From: JAGOUU01 sp964387745
GTDB lineage: Bacteria; Pseudomonadota; Gammaproteobacteria; JAGOUU01
Direction of reading: 5' to 3'
Length of the DNA: 64,000 bases
Assembly (NCBI GenBank): GCA_964387745.1
Contig: CAYLXL010000002.1
Span: forward strand, 1-64,000
In this document: positions 16,525 to 25,469 of the stretch, in pieces
How the letters are laid out: every line of letters begins with the position of its first letter
Numbering within the stretch: position 1 is the first letter of the stretch
The notes under the pieces: generated by a model
Databases searched by the model: none
Told to the model about the DNA's origin: nothing
Seen by the model: only the letters and a program-made list of their open reading frames with translations
Program-made: the position numbers and the translations under genes

Positions 16525-17691
16525 TTAATTCTTATTTTGTTCTACTTGTTTGCGCAGAAAAGCTGGAATATCTAAATAATCCAACTCACCTGAATCTAAC
16601 CCCTTGCTGTTAGTTCCTGCTTGACGACGCATAACTGTAGGTCTATCTAGTCTTTTGTAATCCGTTGCTGTTTCTTTATTCTGAGATGCCATAGTCCCAG
16701 TATTAGAACTAGCACCAGTAGATTTAGCATCTACATTAGTACCCAAACCTGTTGCTACCACTGTAACACGTAATTCATTAGACATGTCTGGATCAATAAC
16801 AGTACCAACAACAACTGTAGCATCTTCAGAAGTAAAGCTTTTAACAACTTCACCTACTTGTTCAAACTCACCAATAGACATATCCATACCAGCTGTAATA
16901 TTTACTAATACGCCTTGAGCGCCTGATAGATTAATGTCTTCTAAAAGTGGGCTAGATACAGCCATTTCAGCAGCTTCGCGTGAACGATTCTCGCCACTAG
17001 CAACACCTGTACCCATCATTGCCATACCCATCTCAGCCATAACAGTGCGAACGTCAGCAAAGTCTACGTTAATTAAACCTGGACGAGTAATAAGCTCCGC
17101 AATACCTTGCACGGCGCCTAATAGTACATTATTAGCAGCTTTAAATGCATCTAATAAACTGACGCCTTTACCTAGAACACTCAATAATTTATCGTTAGGT
17201 ATGATAATTAATGAATCAACGTGTTTACTCAATTCATTAATCCCTGCTTGCGCAAGGCTCATCCGCTTTTGTCCCTCAAATGGAAATGGCTTGGTCACCA
17301 CGGCAACTGTTAAAATTCCCATTTCTTTAGCTAATTCAGCAACGACTGGAGCAGCACCAGTACCAGTACCACCGCCCATACCAGCAGTAATAAATACCAT
17401 ATCTGTACCAGCTAAGATTTCTTTAATACGATCTCTGTCTTCAAGCGCAGATTGTTTACCAATTTCTGGGTTCGCACCGGCTCCAAGCCCCTTGGTGATA
17501 CCAGTACCTAATTGGATGCGCATTTTAGCTTTAGTATTTTTTAAAGCCTGAGCATCAGTATTGGCACAAAAGAATTCAACGCCTTCAATATTAGCGACGA
17601 CCATGTGATCAACAGCATTGCCGCCACCACCACCAACGCCGATTACTTTAATTATTGCTGATTGCGGACAACTATCCATTAATTCAAACAT
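16525..17691 (-). CDS. ftsZ: Cell division GTPase FtsZ
   Basis: A 388-residue tubulin homologue that forms the Z ring. The GTP-binding signature GGGTGTGAAP (about residues 106-115), the N-terminal GVGGGGGNAV loop and the T7 loop NVDFADV are intact. The C-terminal LDYLDIPAFLRKQ peptide, which binds FtsA and ZipA, follows a short variable linker. A strong AAGGGGAT ribosome-binding site precedes the ATG. It lies downstream of ftsA by 68 bases. Confidence 0.98.
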   Translation of the reverse strand: MFELMDSCPQSAIIKVIGVGGGGGNAVDHMVVANIEGVEFFCANTDAQALKNTKAKMRIQLGTGITKGLGAGANPEIGKQSALEDRDRIKEILAGTDMVFITAGMGGGTGTGAAPVVAELAKEMGILTVAVVTKPFPFEGQKRMSLAQAGINELSKHVDSLIIIPNDKLLSVLGKGVSLLDAFKAANNVLLGAVQGIAELITRPGLINVDFADVRTVMAEMGMAMMGTGVASGENRSREAAEMAVSSPLLEDINLSGAQGVLVNITAGMDMSIGEFEQVGEVVKSFTSEDATVVVGTVIDPDMSNELRVTVVATGLGTNVDAKSTGASSNTGTMASQNKETATDYKRLDRPTVMRRQAGTNSKGLDSGELDYLDIPAFLRKQVEQNKN

Positions 17692-17759
17692 TTAGATCCC
17701 CTTATCCCATTAATCCTGTAAAAAACACCATTTAACTTCCCTTTATCATGAATTTAAAT

Positions 17760-18995
17760 TTAACTTGCTATAAACCATGCACGCATACGATTAAATATAC
17801 CAAGAAGATTATTAGATTCTTTAAAATAACTTTCTTTGTTAATATTTTCTTGCAGACAACCATATTGCAATAAACCAACACCTGTAGAAAACGCAGGATT
17901 ATTTACAATATCAGACAACCCTTTTACATGTTGCGGCATGCCCAAACGTACCGGCATGTGAAAAATTTCTTCTGCTAATTCTACTGCACCCGGCAACAAT
18001 GCACTACCACCAGTTAAAATAACCCCTGAAGCAATAAGATCCTCAAAACCACTGCGTTTGATTTCTTCTTTTATTAATAAATAAAGCTCTTCATAACGCG
18101 GTTCTATAACTTCAGCTAAAGTCTTACGTGACAATTGTTTAGCAGGACGGTCACCAACACCAGGCACATGCACCATATCACCCACATCTGCCATCTGGGT
18201 CAAAGCACAACCATATTTTATTTTTAAATCTTCTGCATTTTGCGTAGGTGTCCGCAGGGCCACTGCGATATCATTATTTACCTGATCACCAGCTATAGGG
18301 ATCACTGCAGTGTGCACTATAGAGCCATTAGAGAATATAGCAATATCAGTAGTACCACCCCCGATATCAACCAAGCATACGCCTAGTTCTTTTTCATCCT
18401 CTGATAACACAGCTTGGCTAGAGGCCAATTGCTCTAAAATAATGTCGTCAACCTCTAAACCACAACGCCTAACACACTTGACTATGTTCTGAGCAGCGCT
18501 CACCGCGCCAGTTACCATATGCACCTTGGCTTCTAATCTAACTCCAGACATACCAATCGGCTCTTTGATGCCATCTTGATCATCAATAATAAATTCTTGT
18601 GGGAGAATATGAATAATTTTTTGATCAGCTGAAATAGCAACCGCACGAGCTGCGTCAATAACACGATCAATATCCGCCTGATTTACTTCTTTTTCGCGAA
18701 TAGCTACGATACCATGCGAATTTAAGCTTCTGATGTGACTACCAGCAATACCTGTATAGACCGAATGGATCTGGCATCCAGCCATTAACTCAGCCTCTTC
18801 TATGGCTCGTTTAATTGAATTAACTGTAGATTCAATATTAACGACAACACCTTTTTTAAGACCTTTAGATTTTTGATGCCCTACACCTATAATTTCGATA
18901 ACACCGTTGTCAGCAACTTCACCAACAACCACAACTACCTTGGAGGTACCAACATCTAAACCGACGATTAGTTTTTTATCATGTTTTTTAGACAT
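17760..18995 (-). CDS. ftsA: Cell division protein FtsA
   Basis: A 411-residue actin-like ATPase that tethers FtsZ to the inner membrane. The phosphate-1 motif GLDVGTSKV (12-20), the phosphate-2 block VDIGGGTTDIA (about 209-219) and the adenosine motif SGVILTGGSALL are present. The last residues (NLLGIFNRMRAWF) form the amphipathic membrane-targeting helix. It lies three bases after ftsQ. Confidence 0.97.
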   Translation of the reverse strand: MSKKHDKKLIVGLDVGTSKVVVVVGEVADNGVIEIIGVGHQKSKGLKKGVVVNIESTVNSIKRAIEEAELMAGCQIHSVYTGIAGSHIRSLNSHGIVAIREKEVNQADIDRVIDAARAVAISADQKIIHILPQEFIIDDQDGIKEPIGMSGVRLEAKVHMVTGAVSAAQNIVKCVRRCGLEVDDIILEQLASSQAVLSEDEKELGVCLVDIGGGTTDIAIFSNGSIVHTAVIPIAGDQVNNDIAVALRTPTQNAEDLKIKYGCALTQMADVGDMVHVPGVGDRPAKQLSRKTLAEVIEPRYEELYLLIKEEIKRSGFEDLIASGVILTGGSALLPGAVELAEEIFHMPVRLGMPQHVKGLSDIVNNPAFSTGVGLLQYGCLQENINKESYFKESNNLLGIFNRMRAWFIAS

Positions 18996-18998
18996 AGA

Positions 18999-19802
18999 TT
19001 AAGCAGACTCCATTAGTTCGGCTAATTTTTTTGTCTGACCGAATGCGATTGCAAGACCTTTATTATATCTCATATCGACATAAGATATGGTAGAAGTTTT
19101 GTCATCTGGCATCCTGCCATCCTTAAGTAATTCCATTTGCTCTTTGGGTAAATTTTCTGTCTTATTAAAACTAATAAAAAACTTAACAAATTTATCCGCA
19201 CGGTCAATTATATCTTTCTTACCTAACAAAACTATTAAACCATTTGTTAATTCAAGATACCAAGAACCACGAGGACTTAATACTAACTTTTTTATTTCTA
19301 TATCTATAGGTTTAATAGAGATTTTCAAATTTTCAAGTGTGTCACATAGCTTTTGTGAGTTTTTTTCGTTACCTATCAAAATAGGTAATGCGCTAAAACT
19401 ATTTTCTGCTTTCTGTAGTTCGGTAATATCAATTATTTCACAATTATATTTAGTGATAACAGATTTATTACCCCAGTAAGCTAATGGCTCTTGCTCAGAA
19501 AATTTAATTCTAATTTTATCAGGCCATACTCGAGCAATATTAATGTCCTCGATCCAATAGTTTTGTTTTAATTGATGCTTCACTTTTAGCATATCTATAT
19601 AAAAGAAATCATTTTTTGGTATATTAGCATTCGTTAATAAATCTTCTACTTCTGCTTCTGAGACATATCGTAATGGCGCTATAACCTGAACAACATTAAT
19701 AGGAAATACTGGCCAAAGCCCTTCATGATAACAAAAAAAAATTCCGCCCACTAATGTAATCAGCATAATAACTATAACAGCTATGCAACGCAAGAAAATC
19801 AT
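18999..19802 (-). CDS. ftsQ: Cell division protein FtsQ
   Basis: A 267-residue bitopic protein: one N-terminal membrane helix (about 5-25), a POTRA-like domain (VVQVIAPLRYVSEAEVEDLL..., about 36-105) and a beta domain with GSWYLELTNGL.V.LGK. FtsQ recruits FtsB and FtsL to the septum. Its ATG overlaps the ddl stop codon (TAATG), giving translational coupling. The cytoplasmic tail is very short. Confidence 0.93.
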   Translation of the reverse strand: MIFLRCIAVIVIMLITLVGGIFFCYHEGLWPVFPINVVQVIAPLRYVSEAEVEDLLTNANIPKNDFFYIDMLKVKHQLKQNYWIEDINIARVWPDKIRIKFSEQEPLAYWGNKSVITKYNCEIIDITELQKAENSFSALPILIGNEKNSQKLCDTLENLKISIKPIDIEIKKLVLSPRGSWYLELTNGLIVLLGKKDIIDRADKFVKFFISFNKTENLPKEQMELLKDGRMPDDKTSTISYVDMRYNKGLAIAFGQTKKLAELMESA

Positions 19803-20806
19803 TAAACTAAGGCCTGTTTTTCATTATTTACAGCCAAATTACCTAATTGCTTCAATCCAGCATTCATAGTAATTTGTAAAACTAACGCATCAAATGTAAT
19901 ACCAATACTATTAGCTGCCTTTGGTACCAAACTAGTATCTGTCAATCCTGGTGTTGTATTTACTTCCAAAATATAAAACTTTCCATTGTTATCAGTTATA
20001 AAATCTACACGCGCCCAATCATGACAACCGGCTGCATTAAAAGCTTTTAATGCTAATTCTTTTATTTCTTTTTCTCGCATACTATCTAGGCCTGACGGAC
20101 AGTGATAGTTAGTATCCCGAGTTATATATTTCGCATCATAATTATAAAAACTTTGTTTAGGTTCAATCCAAATACTCGGCAATGGTTCATTATTCAAAAA
20201 ACCTACCGTATATTCTTTACCTAATAACCACTGCTCTATCATAACTTCTGAATCATATTGCAAAGCATCTTCAATAGCAGGGGCCAAATCATCGATTCGT
20301 TCAACTTTGTGTATACCTTTACTTGAGCCCTGCTGTACCGGTTTAACACATAACGGCAATCCTAATTTTGCTACTATTTTTCTGCTATCATCCTCTCTTA
20401 ATGGCGAGGTAACTTTTACATCATCAAGCACGGGCAGTCCGTTTGATCGCATTAATTGTTTTGTGCGCAATTTATCCATACATAACGCACTTGCCAAAAT
20501 ACTTGAACCCGTATAGGGGATTCCTAATATTTCTAGTAATGCTTGAACACTGCCATCTTCTCCATCAATACCATGTAATGCAATAAATGCACAATCGTAA
20601 TTTTCTGACAAAAGACGTGCGATACTCTCCCGTCCTAGCCAATCGACCAAGTCCACATGGCAACCCTGTCTTTTTAAAGCATTAGCAACGGCCTTACCGG
20701 TTAGTAATGAAATCTCACGTTCGCATGAACGTCCTCCATATAACACTAATACTTTTCGTAGCGGGTGGGTAATTTTAGCATTCTGGAAATTGTGCTCATC
20801 TATCAT
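19802..20806 (-). CDS. ddl: D-alanine--D-alanine ligase
   Basis: A 334-residue ATP-grasp enzyme that makes the D-Ala-D-Ala dipeptide used by MurF. Visible are the N-terminal GG.S.EREISL loop, ALHG..GEDG..Q..LE..GIPYTGS, the KP...GSSKG ATP-binding loop and the C-terminal EVNT.PG.T metal-binding block. It overlaps murB upstream by 11 bases and ftsQ downstream by one. GGAG precedes the ATG. Confidence 0.97.
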   Translation of the reverse strand: MIDEHNFQNAKITHPLRKVLVLYGGRSCEREISLLTGKAVANALKRQGCHVDLVDWLGRESIARLLSENYDCAFIALHGIDGEDGSVQALLEILGIPYTGSSILASALCMDKLRTKQLMRSNGLPVLDDVKVTSPLREDDSRKIVAKLGLPLCVKPVQQGSSKGIHKVERIDDLAPAIEDALQYDSEVMIEQWLLGKEYTVGFLNNEPLPSIWIEPKQSFYNYDAKYITRDTNYHCPSGLDSMREKEIKELALKAFNAAGCHDWARVDFITDNNGKFYILEVNTTPGLTDTSLVPKAANSIGITFDALVLQITMNAGLKQLGNLAVNNEKQALV

Positions 20807-21785
20807 TACTTAATTCTCCAATAAAACGAACTTCCGTTTCAAGGTTAATACCTGTATTAGCAAAGACTACATTTTGAGCATGGATTATTAAATCCTCGAT
20901 GTCTTTTGCTGTCGCTGTTTTATTATTAATAATAAAATTAGCATGTTTTGGCGATATCTCGGCTCCCCCAATGGTATAGCCTTTTAACCCTGCTTCTTCT
21001 ATCAGTTTGCCTGCAAATTTTCCTGGTGGATTGCGGAATACTGAGCCGCCTGAAAATTGACCTATAGGTTGTTGGCTAGTTCGTTTTTGCAGCAAACTTT
21101 TTATCGCTTGCACCCCTGAGATGCTATCATCTTGCATAAATTGCATATAAGCTCGAACAAACCAAAATTCTTGCAGGTTATTCTGTGTACTCTTAATTTT
21201 AACGGTTCGATAACTAATCTCAAAATCACTTGGCTTTAATTCAATTATTTGCCCTGCTCTATCCATGACATCTACTTTGATTACATGGTCCCAAGTTTCC
21301 GATCCATAACAGCCAGCGTTCATAGCGAGCGCACCACCCATAGTCCCAGGGATGCCTGCTAGAAAAGCGCCGCTAGGATAATCATTTTTAGCTAAAAACT
21401 TGGCGAGCTTGGCGCATGGTACACCAGCCTCACAGCTAATTAATTTGCCGTGGCTACTTGTAGTTATAAGTTCATAATTATTAAGACCTATATTACTACC
21501 AGAATTTGTTAATATAACTAGGCCACGGATACCACCGTCACGAATAAGAACGTTACTGCCTAAGCCTAACCAGTGGATTGGTGTATCAGGATTAGTAATA
21601 GCAAATTTTGCTAAAAATTCTTGCAGCTCTTCTAGACTATGTGGCTGGAATAAAAGATCCGCCACTCCTCCCACATGCCAGGTAGTATAATCAGCCAAAG
21701 GTACATTTTTAGTTAATCTGACACTATCATTTGCCTGGGTTTGCATCTTAGGGTTGGCCTGTGTAACATGATTTGTTTTAGTCAT
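20796..21785 (-). CDS. murB: UDP-N-acetylenolpyruvoylglucosamine reductase
   Basis: A FAD enzyme that reduces UDP-GlcNAc-enolpyruvate to UDP-MurNAc. It has TTWHVGG (flavin site), GLGSNVLIRD, GIPGT.GGA.AMNAG.YG, the catalytic-serine block GG.VFRNP and the C-terminal AGLKG...GGA..S..HANFI.N motif (type I MurB). The ATG at 21785 starts after the murC stop; a GTG at 21800 would overlap murC and add five residues, and neither has a clear ribosome-binding site. The first 25 or so residues are a poorly conserved extension. Confidence 0.95.
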   Translation of the reverse strand: MTKTNHVTQANPKMQTQANDSVRLTKNVPLADYTTWHVGGVADLLFQPHSLEELQEFLAKFAITNPDTPIHWLGLGSNVLIRDGGIRGLVILTNSGSNIGLNNYELITTSSHGKLISCEAGVPCAKLAKFLAKNDYPSGAFLAGIPGTMGGALAMNAGCYGSETWDHVIKVDVMDRAGQIIELKPSDFEISYRTVKIKSTQNNLQEFWFVRAYMQFMQDDSISGVQAIKSLLQKRTSQQPIGQFSGGSVFRNPPGKFAGKLIEEAGLKGYTIGGAEISPKHANFIINNKTATAKDIEDLIIHAQNVVFANTGINLETEVRFIGELSNDR

Positions 21786-21792
21786 ATTAGTT

Positions 21793-23202
21793 CTATGCAC
21801 AATCTGTTAATAATTTTTCTGCCACTTGGCTAATGTCACCTGCACCCTGCACAACTACAATATCTTCTGACTTAATAATTATAGCTAAATTATTGTATAA
21901 TTCATTAAAACTTTCAAAATAATAGCAATTATGAAAATCTTTATTGATAATTGCTTTATAGAGATCCTTGCTACTTGCACCAGCCAATGGCAATTCGCTT
22001 GCTGCATAAACTGGTAACAGTATTAATACATCCACTTGAGCTAACACTGTCACAAAATCATTAAATAAATCTCGTGTGCGAGTAAAACGATGTGGTTGGT
22101 AAAGCATTACGACACGCTTGCCTGGCCAGCCAACTCGCAAGGCATTAATAATTGTTGCTACCTCATTAGGATGATGACCGTAATCATCAATCATCGTAAA
22201 GCTAGTAAAGTTAGTTGAGGTATTAGTTCCATTAGTGAGTTTAAGGTGTTCATAAACCTGAAATCTTCTGCCAATACCACTAAAATTTGCTAACGCCTGT
22301 TCAATGTATTTTAATTCAACACCTTCTTCTAAGCATACCGCTGTAGCTGCTAGCGCATTCAACGCATTATGGATTCCTGGCATACTCATTGAGAGCTTGA
22401 ATGTTGAATTACTACTTTTATGGAATACTGTGAATTCGCTCTGCGAATAATTTTGCGTATATTCCATTAATTGATAATCAGCATTTGCAGACTGACCATA
22501 CGTTACTACTTGGCATTTAATCTCAGGAATAATATCGCGTGCGACTGGATCGTCTATGTTAATAACAGCCATACCATAGAACGGCAAACGTGATAAAAAA
22601 TCAATAAAAACTTGGCGTAATTTTTGAAAATCTCCCCCGTAGGTTGTCATATGATCACGGTCAATATTCGTAACAATGGCTATGACTGGGTTCAAATGCA
22701 AAAACGACGCATCACTTTCATCTGCTTCAGCTATAAAATAACGACCTGCTCCCAATTTAGCATTAGCACCTAAGCTGTTTAACTTGCCGCCAATAACAAA
22801 TGTAGGATCTAAATTAGCAGTAGCCATAATGCTCGCTAAAATACTTGTAGTAGTCGTTTTACCATGTGTACCGGCAACAGCAATGCCTTGGCCAAAACGC
22901 ATTAACTCCGCTAACATTTCAGCACGTCGAACGACAGGTATGCCTTTTTGATGGGCTGCAACCAACTCAGGATTATTAGATGACAAAGCACTAGTTACTA
23001 CTACCACATCTGCGTTAGTAATATTTTTTTCATGATGCCCTAAAACTACTTCTATACCTAATCCTTGTAATCTTTCAACCATTTTACTGTTAGAAAGATC
23101 AGAACCGGTGATAACATAGCCCTGATTATGTAAAACCTCGGCGATGCCACCCATACCCGCACCACCAATGCCGATAAAGTGGATTTTTTTAATACGTCTC
23201 AT
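21793..23202 (-). CDS. murC: UDP-N-acetylmuramate--L-alanine ligase
   Basis: A 469-residue Mur ligase that adds L-Ala to UDP-MurNAc. The N-terminal IHFIGIGGAGMGGIAEVL binds UDP, the P-loop is GTHGKTTTTS (about 112-121), and EADESDASFLHL and DDYGHHPNEV are typical of MurC. It overlaps murG by 14 bases upstream and lies next to murB, the order found in many gammaproteobacteria. Confidence 0.97.
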   Translation of the reverse strand: MRRIKKIHFIGIGGAGMGGIAEVLHNQGYVITGSDLSNSKMVERLQGLGIEVVLGHHEKNITNADVVVVTSALSSNNPELVAAHQKGIPVVRRAEMLAELMRFGQGIAVAGTHGKTTTTSILASIMATANLDPTFVIGGKLNSLGANAKLGAGRYFIAEADESDASFLHLNPVIAIVTNIDRDHMTTYGGDFQKLRQVFIDFLSRLPFYGMAVINIDDPVARDIIPEIKCQVVTYGQSANADYQLMEYTQNYSQSEFTVFHKSSNSTFKLSMSMPGIHNALNALAATAVCLEEGVELKYIEQALANFSGIGRRFQVYEHLKLTNGTNTSTNFTSFTMIDDYGHHPNEVATIINALRVGWPGKRVVMLYQPHRFTRTRDLFNDFVTVLAQVDVLILLPVYAASELPLAGASSKDLYKAIINKDFHNCYYFESFNELYNNLAIIIKSEDIVVVQGAGDISQVAEKLLTDCA

Positions 23203-24304
23203 CTAGATGCACCTCTTTCGATACTTCTTGACAGTGTTTAATAATATTGGCAGTGGCGTCAAACATGCTAAGTTTACGAGCCGCTTTGGCCATTTCTAAT
23301 AAACGCGGCCGTGAATTAATTAAATCTAATAATATTTTTGCTAAAACTTCATGATTTAGCTCACTTTGAGGTAGCATTATAGCTGCATTATTATTGACAA
23401 GATAGGCAGCATTTTGACTTTGATGGTCATCTGTTGCGTAGGGATAAGGAATCAGTAGCGCCGGCAGTCCTGCGCTGGCTAATTCAGCTACTGTTAGAGC
23501 CCCAGCCCTAGCTATAACTAAATCAGCCCATGAGTAAGCTTGCGCCATATCGTGAATAAAAGGCTCAACTTTTGCTTTAAGACCATGCTTAGCATAATTT
23601 TCAGTTGTCAGATTAAAATACTCGTTGCCAGATTGATGCCAGATATCTGGTCTCTGGCTTACTGGTAATTGCGCTACAGCGCGCGGCACCGTATTATTAA
23701 ATATAAGCGCACCTCGGCTACCCCCTAAGACTAAGACACGCAACGAGCCCACACGTTGCTGCCAACGCTCTTTAGGCTCTGCTAAATTAAGAATTTCCGA
23801 TCTCACCGGGTTACCAGTGTATATCAATTTTGCTGTATTCAGTGCTGCCAGATCAGGAAAAGACACTAAAACTTTTTTAGAAAAACGGCTCAATATTTTA
23901 TTAGTCATGCCAAAAATAGCATTCTGTTCATGAATAATTAAAGGGATGCGTAAAAGCCAAGCCGCAATCCCGCCTGGGCCACTAGCAAACCCTCCCATAC
24001 CTAAGACAAAGCTTGGTTTGAATTTTATTAAGATATAAATGCTATAGATTATTGAAACCAAAATCTTGAATGGCGATAACAGCTTCTCTGCCCAACGCTT
24101 ACCCCGCACGCCCCAGACAGGTAAATAATAAAGCTTGATGTTGTTCTTGGGCACTAAAGTCGCTTCTAAGCCTGCTTTGGTACCAAGCCAAGCAATTTCA
24201 TAGTTTTTAGATTTTAATGCAGCCGCGATCTCCAGCCCCGGAATAACATGTCCTCCAGTGCCACCGGCCATAATCAAAGCACGTTTTTGCTTATCTTGCT
24301 GCAT
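23189..24304 (-). CDS. murG: Lipid II synthase (undecaprenyl-PP-MurNAc-pentapeptide GlcNAc transferase)
   Basis: A 371-residue GT28 glycosyltransferase that adds GlcNAc to lipid I at the inner face of the membrane. AGGTGGHV.PG (13-22), GMGG..SGP...AA.....PL.IHEQNA, GGS.GA and the C-terminal ..RAGA.T.AEL...G.P..LIP.P.A.DDHQ..NA block are present. Compared with E. coli the protein has a C-terminal tail of about ten residues. Start ATG; 26 bases from ftsW. Confidence 0.96.
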   Translation of the reverse strand: MQQDKQKRALIMAGGTGGHVIPGLEIAAALKSKNYEIAWLGTKAGLEATLVPKNNIKLYYLPVWGVRGKRWAEKLLSPFKILVSIIYSIYILIKFKPSFVLGMGGFASGPGGIAAWLLRIPLIIHEQNAIFGMTNKILSRFSKKVLVSFPDLAALNTAKLIYTGNPVRSEILNLAEPKERWQQRVGSLRVLVLGGSRGALIFNNTVPRAVAQLPVSQRPDIWHQSGNEYFNLTTENYAKHGLKAKVEPFIHDMAQAYSWADLVIARAGALTVAELASAGLPALLIPYPYATDDHQSQNAAYLVNNNAAIMLPQSELNHEVLAKILLDLINSRPRLLEMAKAARKLSMFDATANIIKHCQEVSKEVHLDETY

Positions 24305-24330
24305 TATTGTCTCCGTATTCCTTTATTTAT

Positions 24331-25449
24331 TCATCTGTAATTTCTTGCCGTTTTGATCTCAGTGATAACTCGCAGAGCTATCCCAAAAAATGCACAATTG
24401 ACTAAGAGACTACTACGTCCGTAACTTAATAATGGTAAGGTTAATCCCTTTGTAGGTAATGTCCCAAGATTAACACCTATACTAATAAAACTTTGTGCAG
24501 CAAAATAAAAGGCCGTCCCATAACAAAGAAATGCCTGCCATAACATATCATTTTTTTGTGCATACACACCATAATAAAATATTCTGGCAATTACTAAAAG
24601 ATATAATAAGATAATAAATACAGCACCGACTAGTCCTAGCTCTTCAGCTAAGATTGCAAAAATAAAATCAGTATGCGCTTCTGGCAAGAAAAATAATTTT
24701 TGAATGCTCCCACCTAGGCCTAGACCAAACCAATCTCCTCGGCCGTAAGAAATTAAAGCTTGAGTCAATTGATAACCACTACTATAGGCATAATCCCATG
24801 GGTGCATAAACGTTGTCATACGCATTAATCTATAGGGCGAAAAATAAGCCAAGCATCCCAAAATAATAACTGCAAAAGCTATTAGAACAATTAAGGGCCG
24901 CATCGAAGCACCCGCAACAAAAATCATGCTTGTAAAAGTTAAGACAATAACTACTGTCGCTCCAAAATCTGGTTCTGATAGCAATAAAAAACTTGAGACT
25001 ATCAACCAAATAACTGGCACAATCAAAACTTTTAAACTCGAACTAATTTCTTTGTAATAATTATCAATAAAATTTGCCATATAAAGCACAAAAACAAATT
25101 TTAATACTTCAGAAATTTGAAAGTTAAATCCAGCGATAATTAACCAGCGTTTAGCACCATTTACCTCGCTGCCAAAAATTAAAACGAATAAGAGCATCAA
25201 CAGCGTGATATACAACATAATGGTCGCGAATTGTTGCCAATATGTACTTTCTATCGCTAATAGAGTTATCAATATTATCATGCCAAAAGCAAGGCAAATA
25301 ATTTGGTTATAAAAAAAATAGAACGGCAAACCGTAATTTTTTTCTGCCATAGGCATTGAGGCAGAAGTTAAAATTAACAGGCCGATAGTACTTAATAAAA
25401 CAAAACTAATACTAAGAACAGGATCTAATTGGAGAAATCTGATTTTCAT
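24331..25449 (-). CDS. ftsW: Septal peptidoglycan glycosyltransferase FtsW
   Basis: A 372-residue SEDS-family polymerase with about ten membrane helices. Visible family blocks are GAKRWL, QISEVLKF, EPDFG.TVV, the long loop W.Y..GYQL.QALIS.GRG...G.GLG.S.QKL.FLPEAHTDFIFA..AEELG and the C-terminal LPTKGLTLPLLSYG.SS. It works with FtsI at the septum. It lies between murD and murG as in classical clusters. Confidence 0.96.
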   Translation of the reverse strand: MKIRFLQLDPVLSISFVLLSTIGLLILTSASMPMAEKNYGLPFYFFYNQIICLAFGMIILITLLAIESTYWQQFATIMLYITLLMLLFVLIFGSEVNGAKRWLIIAGFNFQISEVLKFVFVLYMANFIDNYYKEISSSLKVLIVPVIWLIVSSFLLLSEPDFGATVVIVLTFTSMIFVAGASMRPLIVLIAFAVIILGCLAYFSPYRLMRMTTFMHPWDYAYSSGYQLTQALISYGRGDWFGLGLGGSIQKLFFLPEAHTDFIFAILAEELGLVGAVFIILLYLLVIARIFYYGVYAQKNDMLWQAFLCYGTAFYFAAQSFISIGVNLGTLPTKGLTLPLLSYGRSSLLVNCAFFGIALRVITEIKTARNYR

Positions 25450-25469
25450 TTTTGTTGCTGCTGTTTCAA

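Noticed and set aside
16934..17551. 205-codon open frame opposite ftsZ
   Set aside because: It is antisense to a fully conserved ftsZ, has no family resemblance and no ribosome-binding site.
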